DNA from: Vibrio algivorus
GTDB lineage: Bacteria > Pseudomonadota > Gammaproteobacteria > Enterobacterales > Vibrionaceae
DNA length: 64,000 nt
Direction of reading: 5' to 3'
Assembly (NCBI RefSeq): GCF_002218005.2
Contig: NZ_AP018679.1
Location: 186,001 to 250,000, forward strand
Shown in pieces: positions 34,920 through 43,807 of this stretch (position 1 is its first letter; each line of letters begins with the position of its first letter). The notes beneath the pieces were generated by a model, which was given only the letters and a program-made list of their open reading frames with translations, did not search any database and was not told the DNA's origin. The position numbers and the translations under genes are program-made.

Positions 34920-35465
34920 ATGATTACGGCACCGTGGGTAGCACACCCCGAAAAAGTGACCACAACTCAGGATGAGTTAACATTTAGAAAACCCGAAATA
35001 AGCGACGGCAATCAAGTAAATGCTTTGATTGAGTCGTGTCCTCCTTTGGATACAAATTCTGCCTACTGCAATTTTTTGCAGGCCTCACACTTTAGTGATA
35101 CATGCGTATTAGCTGAAAAAGATGGTGAAATAGCAGGTTTTGTTTCCGCTTATCTCAAACCATCAAGTCACCCTAATCGACCTGTTCTTTTTATTTGGCA
35201 GGTAGCGGTTGCGGAAAATAGCCGTGGCTGTGGATTAGCGTATCGAATGATTAAATCGTTATTAGCGCGTGAGTGTGTTGCTGGCGTTGCTGCAATTGAG
35301 ACGACGATTACTAAAGACAATCATGGTTCTTGGAACTTATTCCGAAAACTTGAGCGAGAAGATGGTGAAGAAGGACGCGTAAGTGTTTTCTTAGACAAAG
35401 AAAATCATTTTGATGGTGAGCATGATAGTGAGTATTTATTTCATATACCGCTTGCTATGAGCTAA
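34920..35465 (+). CDS. ectA: L-2,4-diaminobutyrate acetyltransferase
   Basis: 181 residues of the GNAT fold: FRKPEISDGNQVNALIESCPPLDTNSAYCNFL, then GFVSAYLKPSSHPNRPVLFIWQVAVAENSRGCGLAYRMIKSLL, which contains the acetyl-CoA loop R-G-C-G-L-A. It acetylates diaminobutyrate, the second committed step of ectoine synthesis. It is the first gene of ectA-ectB-ectC-ask. Confidence 0.95.
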   Translation: MITAPWVAHPEKVTTTQDELTFRKPEISDGNQVNALIESCPPLDTNSAYCNFLQASHFSDTCVLAEKDGEIAGFVSAYLKPSSHPNRPVLFIWQVAVAENSRGCGLAYRMIKSLLARECVAGVAAIETTITKDNHGSWNLFRKLEREDGEEGRVSVFLDKENHFDGEHDSEYLFHIPLAMS

Positions 35466-35550
35466 TACCAACTAACACAAAATTTAAAAATTCTTGGTTG
35501 GGAATTCGCTCAATCGAGATACACACATAGGATGATAGACAGGATCAGAC

Positions 35551-36816
35551 ATGAATATCTTTAAAAAGCACGAATCAAACGTTCAATGTTATGCCAATAA
35601 TTTCCCGGTAGTATTTTCATCGGCGAAAGGTTGCTGGCTTCATACCGAAGACGGAGATCGCTACTTAGATTTTCTTGCCGGTGCAGGTTCGTTGAACTAT
35701 GGCCACAACAACCCTGTTCTCAAAAAAGCATTGCTTGATTATATCGACCAAGATGGTTTAACCCATGGTTTAGATATGCATTCAAAAGCAAAAGGTCATT
35801 TCTTAGAAAGCTTTAATGACAAGATTTTAAAACCACGTGATCTGGAATATAAAGTTCAGTTTACTGGACCAACAGGTACCAATGCAGTTGAAGCCGCTAT
35901 GAAGTTGGCTCGTAAAGTGAAAGCTCGTACTAATATCGTCGCTTTTACTAATGGTTTCCACGGCGTGTCTTACGGTGCGCTAGCGGCAACAGGTAATCAG
36001 CATCACCGCGGAGGTGCAGCTATGCCACTTTCGGGTGTGACTCGAATTCCTTATGAGGGTTATGCTGATATTGATGGTTTGGCGTTATTTGAAACTATGC
36101 TTGATGATAATTCAGGTGGTTTGGATAAACCTGCCGCAGTACTTGTTGAGGTTGTACAAGGTGAGGGTGGATTAAATGCCGCATCTGATAAATGGTTACA
36201 GCGTTTAGAAAAAATCTGTAAAACCAACGATATTTTATTGATTGTTGATGACATTCAAGCCGGCTGTGGCCGTACCGGTACTTTCTTTAGCTTTGAACCA
36301 TCAGGTATTAAACCCGATATGGTGACATTGTCTAAGTCAATTGGTGGTTACGGTTTACCAATGGCAATTACGTTGATGAAACCTGAACTCGATCAATGGG
36401 CTCCAGGTGAGCATAACGGTACGTTCCGTGGTAATAACCATGCGTTTGTAACGGCAGCAGAAGCGATCGATACCTACTGGCACAATGATGAGTTTGAAAC
36501 GCACATTAAAGAGCGTGCTGAGCAATTAAATAAATCATTACAAAAAGCCTTGAAGCAGTATTCAAACCTATTTGAAGGCATTAAAGGCCGAGGTTTGATG
36601 CAGGGTATTGAGTGTAAAAATGGCGATATCTCAGACATGATCACCAGCGAATGTTTTGAAAATGGCATGGTGATTGAGACTGCAGGTCCAAATGATGAAG
36701 TTGTGAAATTCTTCTGTCCATTGACAGTAAGTGAGTCAGAACTCGAGCAAGGTATTCATATTTTCGAGAAAGCGGTTGAGAAAATTTCCGCTAAGGTGAC
36801 TCGTAAAGCGTCTTAA
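35551..36816 (+). CDS. ectB: diaminobutyrate-2-oxoglutarate aminotransferase
   Basis: 421 residues, class III PLP aminotransferase: start with FKKHESNVQCYANNFPVVF, DFLAGAGSLNYGHNNP, TGPTGTNAVEAAMKLARKV, the cofactor Asp region IVDDIQAGCGRTGTFFSFE, and the Schiff-base Lys in TLSKSIGGYGLPMA. It makes L-2,4-diaminobutyrate from aspartate semialdehyde, the first step of ectoine synthesis. Confidence 0.96.
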   Translation: MNIFKKHESNVQCYANNFPVVFSSAKGCWLHTEDGDRYLDFLAGAGSLNYGHNNPVLKKALLDYIDQDGLTHGLDMHSKAKGHFLESFNDKILKPRDLEYKVQFTGPTGTNAVEAAMKLARKVKARTNIVAFTNGFHGVSYGALAATGNQHHRGGAAMPLSGVTRIPYEGYADIDGLALFETMLDDNSGGLDKPAAVLVEVVQGEGGLNAASDKWLQRLEKICKTNDILLIVDDIQAGCGRTGTFFSFEPSGIKPDMVTLSKSIGGYGLPMAITLMKPELDQWAPGEHNGTFRGNNHAFVTAAEAIDTYWHNDEFETHIKERAEQLNKSLQKALKQYSNLFEGIKGRGLMQGIECKNGDISDMITSECFENGMVIETAGPNDEVVKFFCPLTVSESELEQGIHIFEKAVEKISAKVTRKAS

Positions 36817-36909
36817 TAGTCGCGAATTCCAAAGTAGGGCTTCGAAGTAAACCGAGGCTCTATATACGGGCCCAATGAATACCTAAATGCATTAATAAAA
36901 GGATAAAAC

Positions 36910-37296
36910 ATGATTGTAAGAACATTAGAAGAATGCCGAAACAGTGAACGTCGAGTAGTCGCAGATACGTGGGAAAGTGTACGTATGTTGTTGCGTGACG
37001 ACAAAATGGGCTTCTCGTTCCACATTACAAACATCTATGCTGGCACGGATACACACATTCATTACAAAAACCACTTAGAGTCGGTTTACTGTATTTCTGG
37101 CGAAGGTGAGATTGAAGTAATTGGTGGTGAAACGTATCCAATTAAACCAGGTACTTTATACATCTTAGACAAGCACGATGAACACCAATTACGTGCATAC
37201 AAAGATGCTGATATGGTCATGGCTTGTGTGTTTAATCCGCCGATCACTGGCGCGGAAACCCATGATGAAAATGGTGTTTATCCATTAGTTGATTAA
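36910..37296 (+). CDS. ectC: L-ectoine synthase
   Basis: 128 residues of the cupin fold: MIVRTLEECRNSERRVVADTWESVRMLL, HYKNHLESVYCISGEGEIEV, and KPGTLYILDKHDEHQLRA. These are diagnostic of EctC, which cyclises N-acetyl-diaminobutyrate to ectoine. An AAAAGG ribosome site precedes the ATG. Confidence 0.96.
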   Translation: MIVRTLEECRNSERRVVADTWESVRMLLRDDKMGFSFHITNIYAGTDTHIHYKNHLESVYCISGEGEIEVIGGETYPIKPGTLYILDKHDEHQLRAYKDADMVMACVFNPPITGAETHDENGVYPLVD

Positions 37297-37312
37297 TTCT
37301 TAACTCGTTTCT

Positions 37313-37341
37313 CGATCGCTACGCTTAGCGTAGTTCGATCG
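37313..37341 (+). promoter_or_regulatory. stem-loop between ectC and ask
   Basis: CGATCG-CTACGC (37313-37324) pairs with GCGTAG-TT-CGATCG (37328-37341) around a 3-base loop, giving a 12-bp stem with a two-base bulge. No T-run follows, so it is more likely an mRNA processing or stabilising structure or a partial attenuator than a full terminator. Confidence 0.5.
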
Positions 37342-37422
37342 GGATTCTGGGCTAAAGCCTTTAGATACGTATTAATCGAATAGATTATAGAATTTTAAAT
37401 TATTTACTCATAGGAGCTTATT

Positions 37423-38934
37423 TTGACTTCTTCAAATAGAAGCCACACTGCCAATAATAAAACTGCAAATCATACCGTTGAAAAAATTGGCGGTACTTCC
37501 ATGTCAGCCTTTGATGCTGTTCTTGATAACATTCTACTGCGCCCAGAAAACCCATATAACCGTATGTTTGTAGTATCTGCCTACGGTGGTATTACCGATG
37601 CATTATTAGAATGTAAGCGTACGGGTAAACCGGGTATTTATCGTTTAGTTGCTGATCGTGATGATGCTTGGGTCGATGCAATGGAAGAACTTGAGCAGCG
37701 TATGTTGCTGATCAACGAAAACATGTTTGCTGATCCAATCAGTCGTCGTCGTGCCGATAATTTTATCAAAGACCGCATCGCTAAAGCGACCAACTGTATT
37801 AATAATATTATGGAAACTTGCCAATATGGACAGTTTTCAATGCAGCATTATTTGCCGCAAATCCGAGAGTTTTTATCTTCCATCGGTGAAGCACATAGTG
37901 CATACAATACTTGCTTGAAGCTAAAAACTCTTGATATTAATGCTAAGTTTGTTGATTTATCAGGTTGGGATTTAGATGAACAGCAAAACGAAGGTAAAGA
38001 TGTGTCTGGTAATCTTGATACGGTAATTGAAAATGCCCTTCAAGATATCGATATGAGCAAAGAGTTGCCGATTGTTACAGGTTATGTGTATTGCTCGGAA
38101 GGTTTAATGAAAACCTATGACCGTGGTTATAGTGAAATGACGTTTAGTCGTTTAGCGGTATTATCAAAAGCTCAACAAGCAGTTATTCATAAAGAGTATC
38201 ACTTGAGTACCGCTGACCCAAGGATTGTAGGACCAGAAAAAGTGCGTCCAATGGGGCAAACTAACTATGATGTTGCTGACCAATTAGCCAACTTAGGTAT
38301 GGAAGCGATTCACCCGAATGCAGCGTCAGGTTTACGCCGTAGTGGTATTGAGCTTGTGATTAAAAATACCTTTGAGCCAGAGCATAAAGGTACTTTGATT
38401 TCTCATGCTTTCAATCCACACAGCTATGCCGGAAATACGGATAAAGTTGAGATTATTGCAGGCCGTAACAAAGTTTTTGCATTACATATCTTTGATCAAG
38501 CAATGGTAGGACAAGCCGATAACGTTGGTTATGAATTAATGGAAATCATTAATGATGAACGTGTCCAACTTGTTGGTAAAGAAATGAACGCAAACTCAAT
38601 TACTTATTATTTAAGTGGTAATTCTAAGAGTAAAAATAAAGTGCTGTCTCGTGCCGAAAAAGCGTTCCCGAATGCCAAGATTACCGGCAAGATGGTAGCG
38701 TTGATTTCAGTCATAGGTGCATCAATTGACACTAATAAGGCGTTAAGTCACGGTATGATTTCATTGATGAATCAAGATATTACACCACGAGCAGCGCACT
38801 CATCGATGCGTAATGTTGATGTGCAATTTGTGGTTGATGATGAGAATTACGAGTCGGCAATTTGTACGCTGCATGAAGAGTTTATCGATGGCGTAAAATC
38901 AGAGAAAGAGTCTGATAAAGAAAAAGCAGCTTAG
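37423..38934 (+). CDS. ask: aspartate kinase of the ectoine operon
   Basis: 503 residues from the TTG at 37423 preceded by AGGAGC; a later ATG is possible. The kinase core begins with VEKIGGTSMSAFDAVL and contains SFSQ-type regions and GYVYCSEGLMKTYDRGYSEMTFSRLAVL. The C-terminal ACT-like region includes VGKEMNANSITYYL and MVALISVIGASIDTN. This belongs to the specialised aspartokinase type found with ectABC, which supplies aspartyl phosphate for ectoine under osmotic stress. A strong terminator follows the gene. Confidence 0.93.
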   Translation: MTSSNRSHTANNKTANHTVEKIGGTSMSAFDAVLDNILLRPENPYNRMFVVSAYGGITDALLECKRTGKPGIYRLVADRDDAWVDAMEELEQRMLLINENMFADPISRRRADNFIKDRIAKATNCINNIMETCQYGQFSMQHYLPQIREFLSSIGEAHSAYNTCLKLKTLDINAKFVDLSGWDLDEQQNEGKDVSGNLDTVIENALQDIDMSKELPIVTGYVYCSEGLMKTYDRGYSEMTFSRLAVLSKAQQAVIHKEYHLSTADPRIVGPEKVRPMGQTNYDVADQLANLGMEAIHPNAASGLRRSGIELVIKNTFEPEHKGTLISHAFNPHSYAGNTDKVEIIAGRNKVFALHIFDQAMVGQADNVGYELMEIINDERVQLVGKEMNANSITYYLSGNSKSKNKVLSRAEKAFPNAKITGKMVALISVIGASIDTNKALSHGMISLMNQDITPRAAHSSMRNVDVQFVVDDENYESAICTLHEEFIDGVKSEKESDKEKAA

Positions 38935-38967
38935 TATTGTATAAACTCAAGATAGTTAAATAGAATT

Positions 38968-39017
38968 AGCCCTTGTGACGCGAAGGTCAATAGACCCTAG
39001 CCACAGGGGCTTTTTAT
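38968..39017 (+). terminator. intrinsic terminator of the ectoine operon
   Basis: AGCCCTTGTG (38968-38977) pairs with CACAGGGGCT (39002-39011), with one G-T pair, followed by TTTTT. A short inner stem (GGTC/GACC) is also possible. Confidence 0.88.
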
Positions 39018-39089
39018 TGAATTTAAAGTCAAATTTTCCACCTACGCCTAGAGTACTTTCCGCTTATAACAATGACTACTAGGATAGAG

Positions 39090-39668
39090 TTAATTGCGTT
39101 GCCAGCGAAATTCCATCTGCTTGGCTGTAGCTTCAGCAGTTTCAATACTAGTTAACTCGCTGACAATAAATAAGCTCATATCAATACCCGCAGAGATCCC
39201 ACCAGAGCTAATTCGGTTACCATCTTGTACCCAACGAACATTTTCCAATACCTCTAGGAGAGGAAATTGTTGGCGTAAGTCTGCAATATCTTCCCAGTGC
39301 GTAGTTGCTTTATGAGTTTGTAGAATGCCAGCTTTAGCCAGTAAAAAGGCACCAGTGCATACTGAAGTGATTAAAGGAACAGTTTGACCTTGCTTAGAAA
39401 TCCAATCAATAGCTAATTCATTATTGATCTCTTGAGTGTGATCACCACCTACTACGATTAAGGTATCTAATTTGGGATGGTTTGAAATATCATAATGCGG
39501 TAGAACGTTAAATCCAGAGCGAGCTTTTACCGGCTGCAAATTTTCTGCAATCAAAAAAGCATTAAATGGAGAGGGGCTACATACGCGATTCGCAGTCGTA
39601 AATACTTCATAAGGCCCGGAAAAATCCAGTACTTCAGCATTATCATAAATATAGATACCAATGTTCAT
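39090..39668 (-). CDS. DJ-1/PfpI family protein, isonitrile-hydratase-like
   Basis: 192 residues: start MNIGIYIYDNAEVLDFSGPYEVF, core TLIVVGGDHTQ, nucleophile-elbow Cys in LITSVCTGAFLLAKAG, and RISSGGISAGIDMSLFIVSEL. This is a single class-I glutamine-amidotransferase-like domain without the AraC-type DNA-binding domain seen in GlxA-like regulators. The VCTGAF..AKAG pattern is closest to isocyanide hydratase-like members. An AAGGA site precedes the ATG. The exact substrate is unknown. Confidence 0.82.
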   Translation of the reverse strand: MNIGIYIYDNAEVLDFSGPYEVFTTANRVCSPSPFNAFLIAENLQPVKARSGFNVLPHYDISNHPKLDTLIVVGGDHTQEINNELAIDWISKQGQTVPLITSVCTGAFLLAKAGILQTHKATTHWEDIADLRQQFPLLEVLENVRWVQDGNRISSGGISAGIDMSLFIVSELTSIETAEATAKQMEFRWQRN

Positions 39669-39687
39669 TTATCATTCCTTGAATGAA

Positions 39688-39712
39688 TATACCCAGAGGT
39701 CACTGGGGTATA
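39688..39712. repeat. short solo palindrome of the TATACCC family
   Basis: TATACCCAGAGGTCACTGGGGTATA, an imperfect 25-base palindrome with the same ends as the larger elements at 8318 and 60409. It lies in the divergent region between the DJ-1 gene and the RRM gene. Confidence 0.65.
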
Positions 39713-39867
39713 TTAGTTTACCTTTCACTTCCTTTTACAATGAATTGTCTCGAATAGGAAGATTAAAACATACCTACCTTGTTTTATGTGTCATTATTAG
39801 AGACAGATATATCAGTTTTTTTGGTATACAAAATCAAATTCAGTACACAACATTAAAGAGAAATGCT

Positions 39868-40104
39868 ATGAAGCTTTTAGTCCGCAATCTTGCTCGCCAA
39901 ACTACAGAAATTGAAATGCGTAAATTATTTGAAGAATTTGGTGAAGTGGGTGAATGTACCCTTGTTTTAGACCAAGAAACCGGTCAATCGAAAGGCTTTG
40001 GTTTTGTGTACATGCCCGATTTAGACCAAGCTAAAACTGCGAGATTTGCGCTAAATGGCAAAGAAATTGATAACAGTAAAATCAAAGTAAAAGTGGCGAG
40101 CTAG
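39868..40104 (+). CDS. small RNA-recognition-motif (RRM) protein
   Basis: 78 residues from the ATG at 39868, which exactly covers one RRM domain; the upstream extension of the open frame has no similarity to the fold. RNP2 is KLLVRNL and RNP1 is KGFGFVYM, in the canonical order with 35 residues between them. Single-RRM proteins of this size are common in marine gammaproteobacteria and bind single-stranded RNA; some are cold-inducible. The RNA targets are unknown. Confidence 0.88.
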   Translation: MKLLVRNLARQTTEIEMRKLFEEFGEVGECTLVLDQETGQSKGFGFVYMPDLDQAKTARFALNGKEIDNSKIKVKVAS

Positions 40105-40123
40105 TCGGTAACGTTACTTCTTT

Positions 40124-40152
40124 ATGCTCGTAGTCTCCGTTATTACGAGCAT
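40124..40152. terminator. hairpin between convergent RRM and EamA genes
   Basis: ATGCTCGTA (40124-40132) pairs with TACGAGCAT (40144-40152) across an 11-base loop. Only short T-rich flanks follow, so it is a moderate bidirectional terminator candidate. Confidence 0.65.
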
Positions 40153-40168
40153 TTATCATATTGTCGTC

Positions 40169-41080
40169 TTACTTCTTTTGTAGGGTTATGAGCAATATGC
40201 CTGATAAAATCATTATTGATGCCAAGACAAAAGACATTGTAATCGGTTCTTGTACTAAAATCATGCCTCCTAATGCAGCAATGACGGGTACTAGTAGTTG
40301 AACAACACCAGCCTGAGTAGCAGATAACCCCTTCAGCGCAATATACCAAATTGCATATCCCACCCCAGAAGTGATTGCACCCGAAATAATGGCAAGTGCT
40401 ATCCCTGTGTTGGTCAAGGTGTGCTGAGTCGCTAGAATATAACAAACCACCAGTAAACAGAGCGGTAGGCTACGAATAAAGTTTCCTGTGGTATCACTTA
40501 AAGGGTCGTGGCTACCTTTACCTCTAATGGTATAGCCTGCCCAAGCGACCCCTGAAATTGCCATCAATAAAAATCCACTAAATGATGGTGTTGATAAACT
40601 TGGTAGCACTAAGTAAACAAACCCGCTAAATGCTAAAAATATCCCAATCCATTCGACCAATTTAAGCTTACTACCTTTAAATAATTGGTAAATGATCATG
40701 GTGATTTGTACAGCACCGAATAATATTAATGCGCCAGTCCCAGTGCTAATAGAAAGGTAAGCAATCGAAAAGCAAAGTGCATAGATAAACAGAAATATTG
40801 CCGATATGGTACTGCCTTTAAGTGACGGGAGCTTTACGGCTTTATTTTTTGATATAGACGTGATCATGAGTAAAACGGCTAACATGATCGCACCTGATAA
40901 TAACCGTAGGCTAGTAAAGCTGAGAGGGTCGATATTGCTATCGATTAACGCAAGGCGTGCGAGTACTGAATTAGCAGCAAAAGCGATTAAGGCACATAGA
41001 GTAAACGTTAGAGTAATAACTGGGTATTGAGATAAACTTTGTGATCTGGTGTTCACTATTTTGTGCCTCTGATTAGTCAT
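40169..41080 (-). CDS. EamA/DMT-family transporter
   Basis: 303 residues with about ten predicted membrane segments in two repeated halves; the first has FAANSVLARLAL and FTSLRLLSGAIML, the second GVAWAGYTIRGKGS and ISGAITSGVGYAIWYIALKGLSA. This is the drug/metabolite transporter superfamily pattern. The substrate is unknown. It starts 5 bases downstream of the PCuAC gene stop, so it may share its transcript, although no strong ribosome site is visible. Confidence 0.86.
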   Translation of the reverse strand: MTNQRHKIVNTRSQSLSQYPVITLTFTLCALIAFAANSVLARLALIDSNIDPLSFTSLRLLSGAIMLAVLLMITSISKNKAVKLPSLKGSTISAIFLFIYALCFSIAYLSISTGTGALILFGAVQITMIIYQLFKGSKLKLVEWIGIFLAFSGFVYLVLPSLSTPSFSGFLLMAISGVAWAGYTIRGKGSHDPLSDTTGNFIRSLPLCLLVVCYILATQHTLTNTGIALAIISGAITSGVGYAIWYIALKGLSATQAGVVQLLVPVIAALGGMILVQEPITMSFVLASIMILSGILLITLQKK

Positions 41081-41085
41081 GATAA

Positions 41086-41559
41086 TTAGTGATGCGCGTG
41101 TTCACTTGCTTCTTTATTCATTGGCTTCATGCCAGCCATGACTTTTTTAACTGGTACATCTAGCGTTTCAGTTTCACCATTGGCATAAGATAAATTGACC
41201 GAAATAGTTTCGCCTTCAACTAGTGGTTGCTTCACACCTAATAACATAATGTGATAACTACCCGGCTTTAAGATAACTTCACTTTCTGCTGGCAATACAA
41301 TGCGATCCACTTGACGCATTTTCATTAGATCACCATCTTTCTCAACCGTGTGTAACTCCGTTTTTTCTGCTACATCTGTTGAGGCAGAAACTAATGCTCT
41401 TTCAACTTTCATGTGGTTTTCGACGGTCATAAATACGGCACTATTTACCGCATTTGGTGGTGTTGCACGTGCGTAAGGCTCATCATAGGCTAATCCATCA
41501 TGAGCTAATGCATAGCCACTGATGAGTAGGCTAGATAATATTAAAGCGTTTTTTTTCAT
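41086..41559 (-). CDS. periplasmic PCu(A)C-type copper chaperone
   Basis: 157 residues with a signal peptide (ending GYALA-HD). Copper-binding residues fit the family: His and Met positions in ELHTVEKDGDLMKMR and the HxM in SYHIMLLG. The C-terminus is rich in Met and His (MAGMKPMNKEASEHAHH) and could bind extra copper. PCuAC proteins deliver Cu(I) to cytochrome oxidase CuA or CuB sites together with SCO proteins. The ATG overlaps the SCO stop by 4 bases. Confidence 0.9.
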   Translation of the reverse strand: MKKNALILSSLLISGYALAHDGLAYDEPYARATPPNAVNSAVFMTVENHMKVERALVSASTDVAEKTELHTVEKDGDLMKMRQVDRIVLPAESEVILKPGSYHIMLLGVKQPLVEGETISVNLSYANGETETLDVPVKKVMAGMKPMNKEASEHAHH

Positions 41560-42146
41560 TGCGCGTCTTCCTTTTCAATTTGTTGAATCGCGAGAATAAG
41601 AGGTTGAGGATTTAAGGTATGAGGGACTTTCTTGAGTAATGAACCGTCAGGCTTTACAAAATAAAAATACGAGCTGTGATCAATAGTATAGGTCAGTGCA
41701 GAATCGGCTAACTCCGTTTTTTGAAAAATAACCCCATATTGGTGAGCAAGAGTGCTGATATCTTGTAATGAACCTGAGTAACCTTCAATGCTAGGGTGAA
41801 AATAGTGTGCGTATTTTTGAGCGTCAGTACCAGAATCACGTTCGGGGTCAAGCGTAATAAACATTGGGCGAATGTCTTCTAAGTATTGAGGCTCAATTTG
41901 CTTTAAAGCGGCGGCAAGCATCGCAAGCGAAGTTGGGCAAACATCCGGGCAACGTGTAAAACCAAAGTAGATAATACGAATGCGAGGATCATCAGCAGAA
42001 AAAATATCTACGTTATCAGCCCCATCGGTTTCAAGAGTGATTGAAGCTGTTGCTTCGGTCTGAGTGCTGTCCTTTTGTAAAAACAAGTTTAGCGTTACAC
42101 CTAGTGCAAAAGCGAATACCAGTATTAAAATCCATGATTTTTTCAT
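41556..42146 (-). CDS. SCO1/SenC family copper protein
   Basis: 196 residues. It has an N-terminal membrane anchor (about 5-22) and a thioredoxin-like domain with the metal motif CPDVCP and the distal His in YTIDHSSYFYFV. SCO proteins are periplasmic thiol/copper chaperones for cytochrome oxidase assembly. It overlaps both neighbours by 4 bases, so the three-gene copper unit is translationally coupled. Confidence 0.92.
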   Translation of the reverse strand: MKKSWILILVFAFALGVTLNLFLQKDSTQTEATASITLETDGADNVDIFSADDPRIRIIYFGFTRCPDVCPTSLAMLAAALKQIEPQYLEDIRPMFITLDPERDSGTDAQKYAHYFHPSIEGYSGSLQDISTLAHQYGVIFQKTELADSALTYTIDHSSYFYFVKPDGSLLKKVPHTLNPQPLILAIQQIEKEDAQ

Positions 42147-42616
42147 TTTTCCATCCTGATTGAGGTGTAAATTTTATTACCTTGTTGGTCAGTCAATGTG
42201 CCTATCCAAGTCATCTTCTCATAAGTACAAATGGGTAATACAATTGTGCCCTGATACTGACCATTTTGTTGTTTTAATATAGGAAACTTCACCACCCCTA
42301 GATCCATTTCCAGCCCTCGTAGCGTCAGTATTAGTTTATCACTCTGAGCCTCTTGCCAATTCACATTAATATGAGTGGTTTCTAAAGGCTTAGCGACGTC
42401 GGTATCTAATGTTATCTCAACGCCTTTTTGCTCACATTGTTGAGTTGATAATGCGCAATATTGAGAAGGTTCAAGAGGTAAGTTTACTTGTTTAGTTGAG
42501 TTGATAATATGCATGATATTGGGGGCATAAAAGCCCGCTAGTAAAGCAATAGGTATTAATAACAACCAAATCAATGTTGTACGATTTTTAGGAAATAAAG
42601 AGAACAAGTGAGTCAT
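42143..42616 (-). CDS. small membrane-anchored protein of a copper operon
   Basis: 157 residues with one N-terminal membrane segment (about 13-32) and a periplasmic beta-rich domain (ETTHINVNWQEAQSDKLILTLRGLEMDLGVVKFPIL, then GTIVLPICTYEKMTWIGTL). The domain has three cysteines and recalls FixH/YtkA-like immunoglobulin folds, but I cannot assign a family with certainty. It is the first gene of the SCO-PCuAC unit, so a role in copper delivery or oxidase assembly is inferred. Confidence 0.7.
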   Translation of the reverse strand: MTHLFSLFPKNRTTLIWLLLIPIALLAGFYAPNIMHIINSTKQVNLPLEPSQYCALSTQQCEQKGVEITLDTDVAKPLETTHINVNWQEAQSDKLILTLRGLEMDLGVVKFPILKQQNGQYQGTIVLPICTYEKMTWIGTLTDQQGNKIYTSIRMEK

Positions 42617-42715
42617 AATTTGTATTCATAACGAAAGCGTTGAAAGATGCTATCACAGAGAGTAAACAGGTACAGGCCTTAACGTGACTTTCTTGAAGTG
42701 AATAACATTCATCGC

Positions 42716-42751
42716 TGAAAAAGCCCAAATCGATAGCGATGTTCGATTTGG
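42716..42751 (-). terminator. intrinsic terminator after the DUF368 gene
   Basis: On the minus strand a perfect 9-bp stem CCAAATCGA/TCGATTTGG (plus-strand 42725-42733 and 42743-42751) is followed by GCTTTTTC. It ends the leftward DUF368 transcript. Confidence 0.85.
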
Positions 42752-42779
42752 ACTGAAATAAATATTGTAGTAGCAGGTT

Positions 42780-43697
42780 CTAATCTTTCTTGTTAGCGGC
42801 TTTTTCTAACAACCAAACAATCGCGATTCCACCGAGCATACAAGCAATTGCTAATATAAATTGTGATGGCTGACCAACAATTTGTTCAAACTGCTGAGGT
42901 AATAAGTTGTGCTCTACTAAAGGCACTTGTTCACCGTGAGAATTAATACGCCAGCTGATCGTTTCCTTCCAAGGCCAGATTTTTGGCAGTGTTCCAACCA
43001 TTAAACCCGTTAAAAAAATCAACGTTGCTGAACGATGTTTGTTTAATAGCCATGAAAGCAAGTGAGAAAAGCTCAGCAAGCCAACGACCGCACCAATGGA
43101 GAATAACCCTAGAATACCAATATTAAGTTCTTTCACTGCGGTCAAGATTGTTGGGTAAATTCCAAGTAATAACAGTATAAAGCTGCCCGATATCCCCGGA
43201 AGGATCATCGCACAAATTGCGATTGCACCGGCGAGGATTAAATTCAGAGTGGTTGGTTGTAAATCTAAAGGTTGCAGTACCGTAATGGTGTAAGCGAACG
43301 CAACCCCAATCAATAGGAAGATAACATGGTGTAAACGGCGGTCTTCAACTTGTTTAAGAATATGAATCACAGAGATCAAAATCAAACCGAAGAAAAATGA
43401 CCACAACGGAATTGGGTGGGTAACGAGTAGCCAGGAGATTAGCTTCGCTAGAGTTAAAATACTGGTTAAAATACCGCCGAATAATGCAATAAGAAAACCA
43501 GCGTTAATATGCGTCAATACCGCTTTAAAGCCTTCACGTTTCCACAAGCTAAATAAGCTTGGGTTCACTTTACGAATGCTACCTAGAAGCGTGTCATAAA
43601 TACCAGTAATAAAGGCAATTGTGCCACCAGATACACCAGGTACAACATCGGCCGCACCCATTGCAATGCCTTTAAGATAAGTCCAAAGATAATTCAT
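42780..43697 (-). CDS. DUF368 family membrane protein
   Basis: 305 residues with about eight membrane segments. The family start GIAMGAADVVPGVSGGTIAFITGIYDTLL is clear, and it is repeated in the second half as ILPGISGSFILLLLGIY. DUF368 proteins have been linked to undecaprenyl-phosphate translocation (the PopT family). Such a role here, recycling the lipid carrier for cell-wall synthesis, is knowledge-based inference from the family. Confidence 0.9.
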   Translation of the reverse strand: MNYLWTYLKGIAMGAADVVPGVSGGTIAFITGIYDTLLGSIRKVNPSLFSLWKREGFKAVLTHINAGFLIALFGGILTSILTLAKLISWLLVTHPIPLWSFFFGLILISVIHILKQVEDRRLHHVIFLLIGVAFAYTITVLQPLDLQPTTLNLILAGAIAICAMILPGISGSFILLLLGIYPTILTAVKELNIGILGLFSIGAVVGLLSFSHLLSWLLNKHRSATLIFLTGLMVGTLPKIWPWKETISWRINSHGEQVPLVEHNLLPQQFEQIVGQPSQFILAIACMLGGIAIVWLLEKAANKKD

Positions 43698-43807
43698 ATA
43701 TCAACACCATCAAAATAAGTGACCATGTGCCCATAGCCTAATTTAGCGCGTAGGTTGGCATGGTTTACTTAAAATGAAAAGTTCTAGTTAATTGAATTTA
43801 CACTTAT

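Noticed and set aside
40143..40445. 100-codon minus-strand open frame rich in Cys and His
   Set aside because: Overlaps the end of the EamA transporter in another frame; the composition comes from membrane-protein codons read out of frame.
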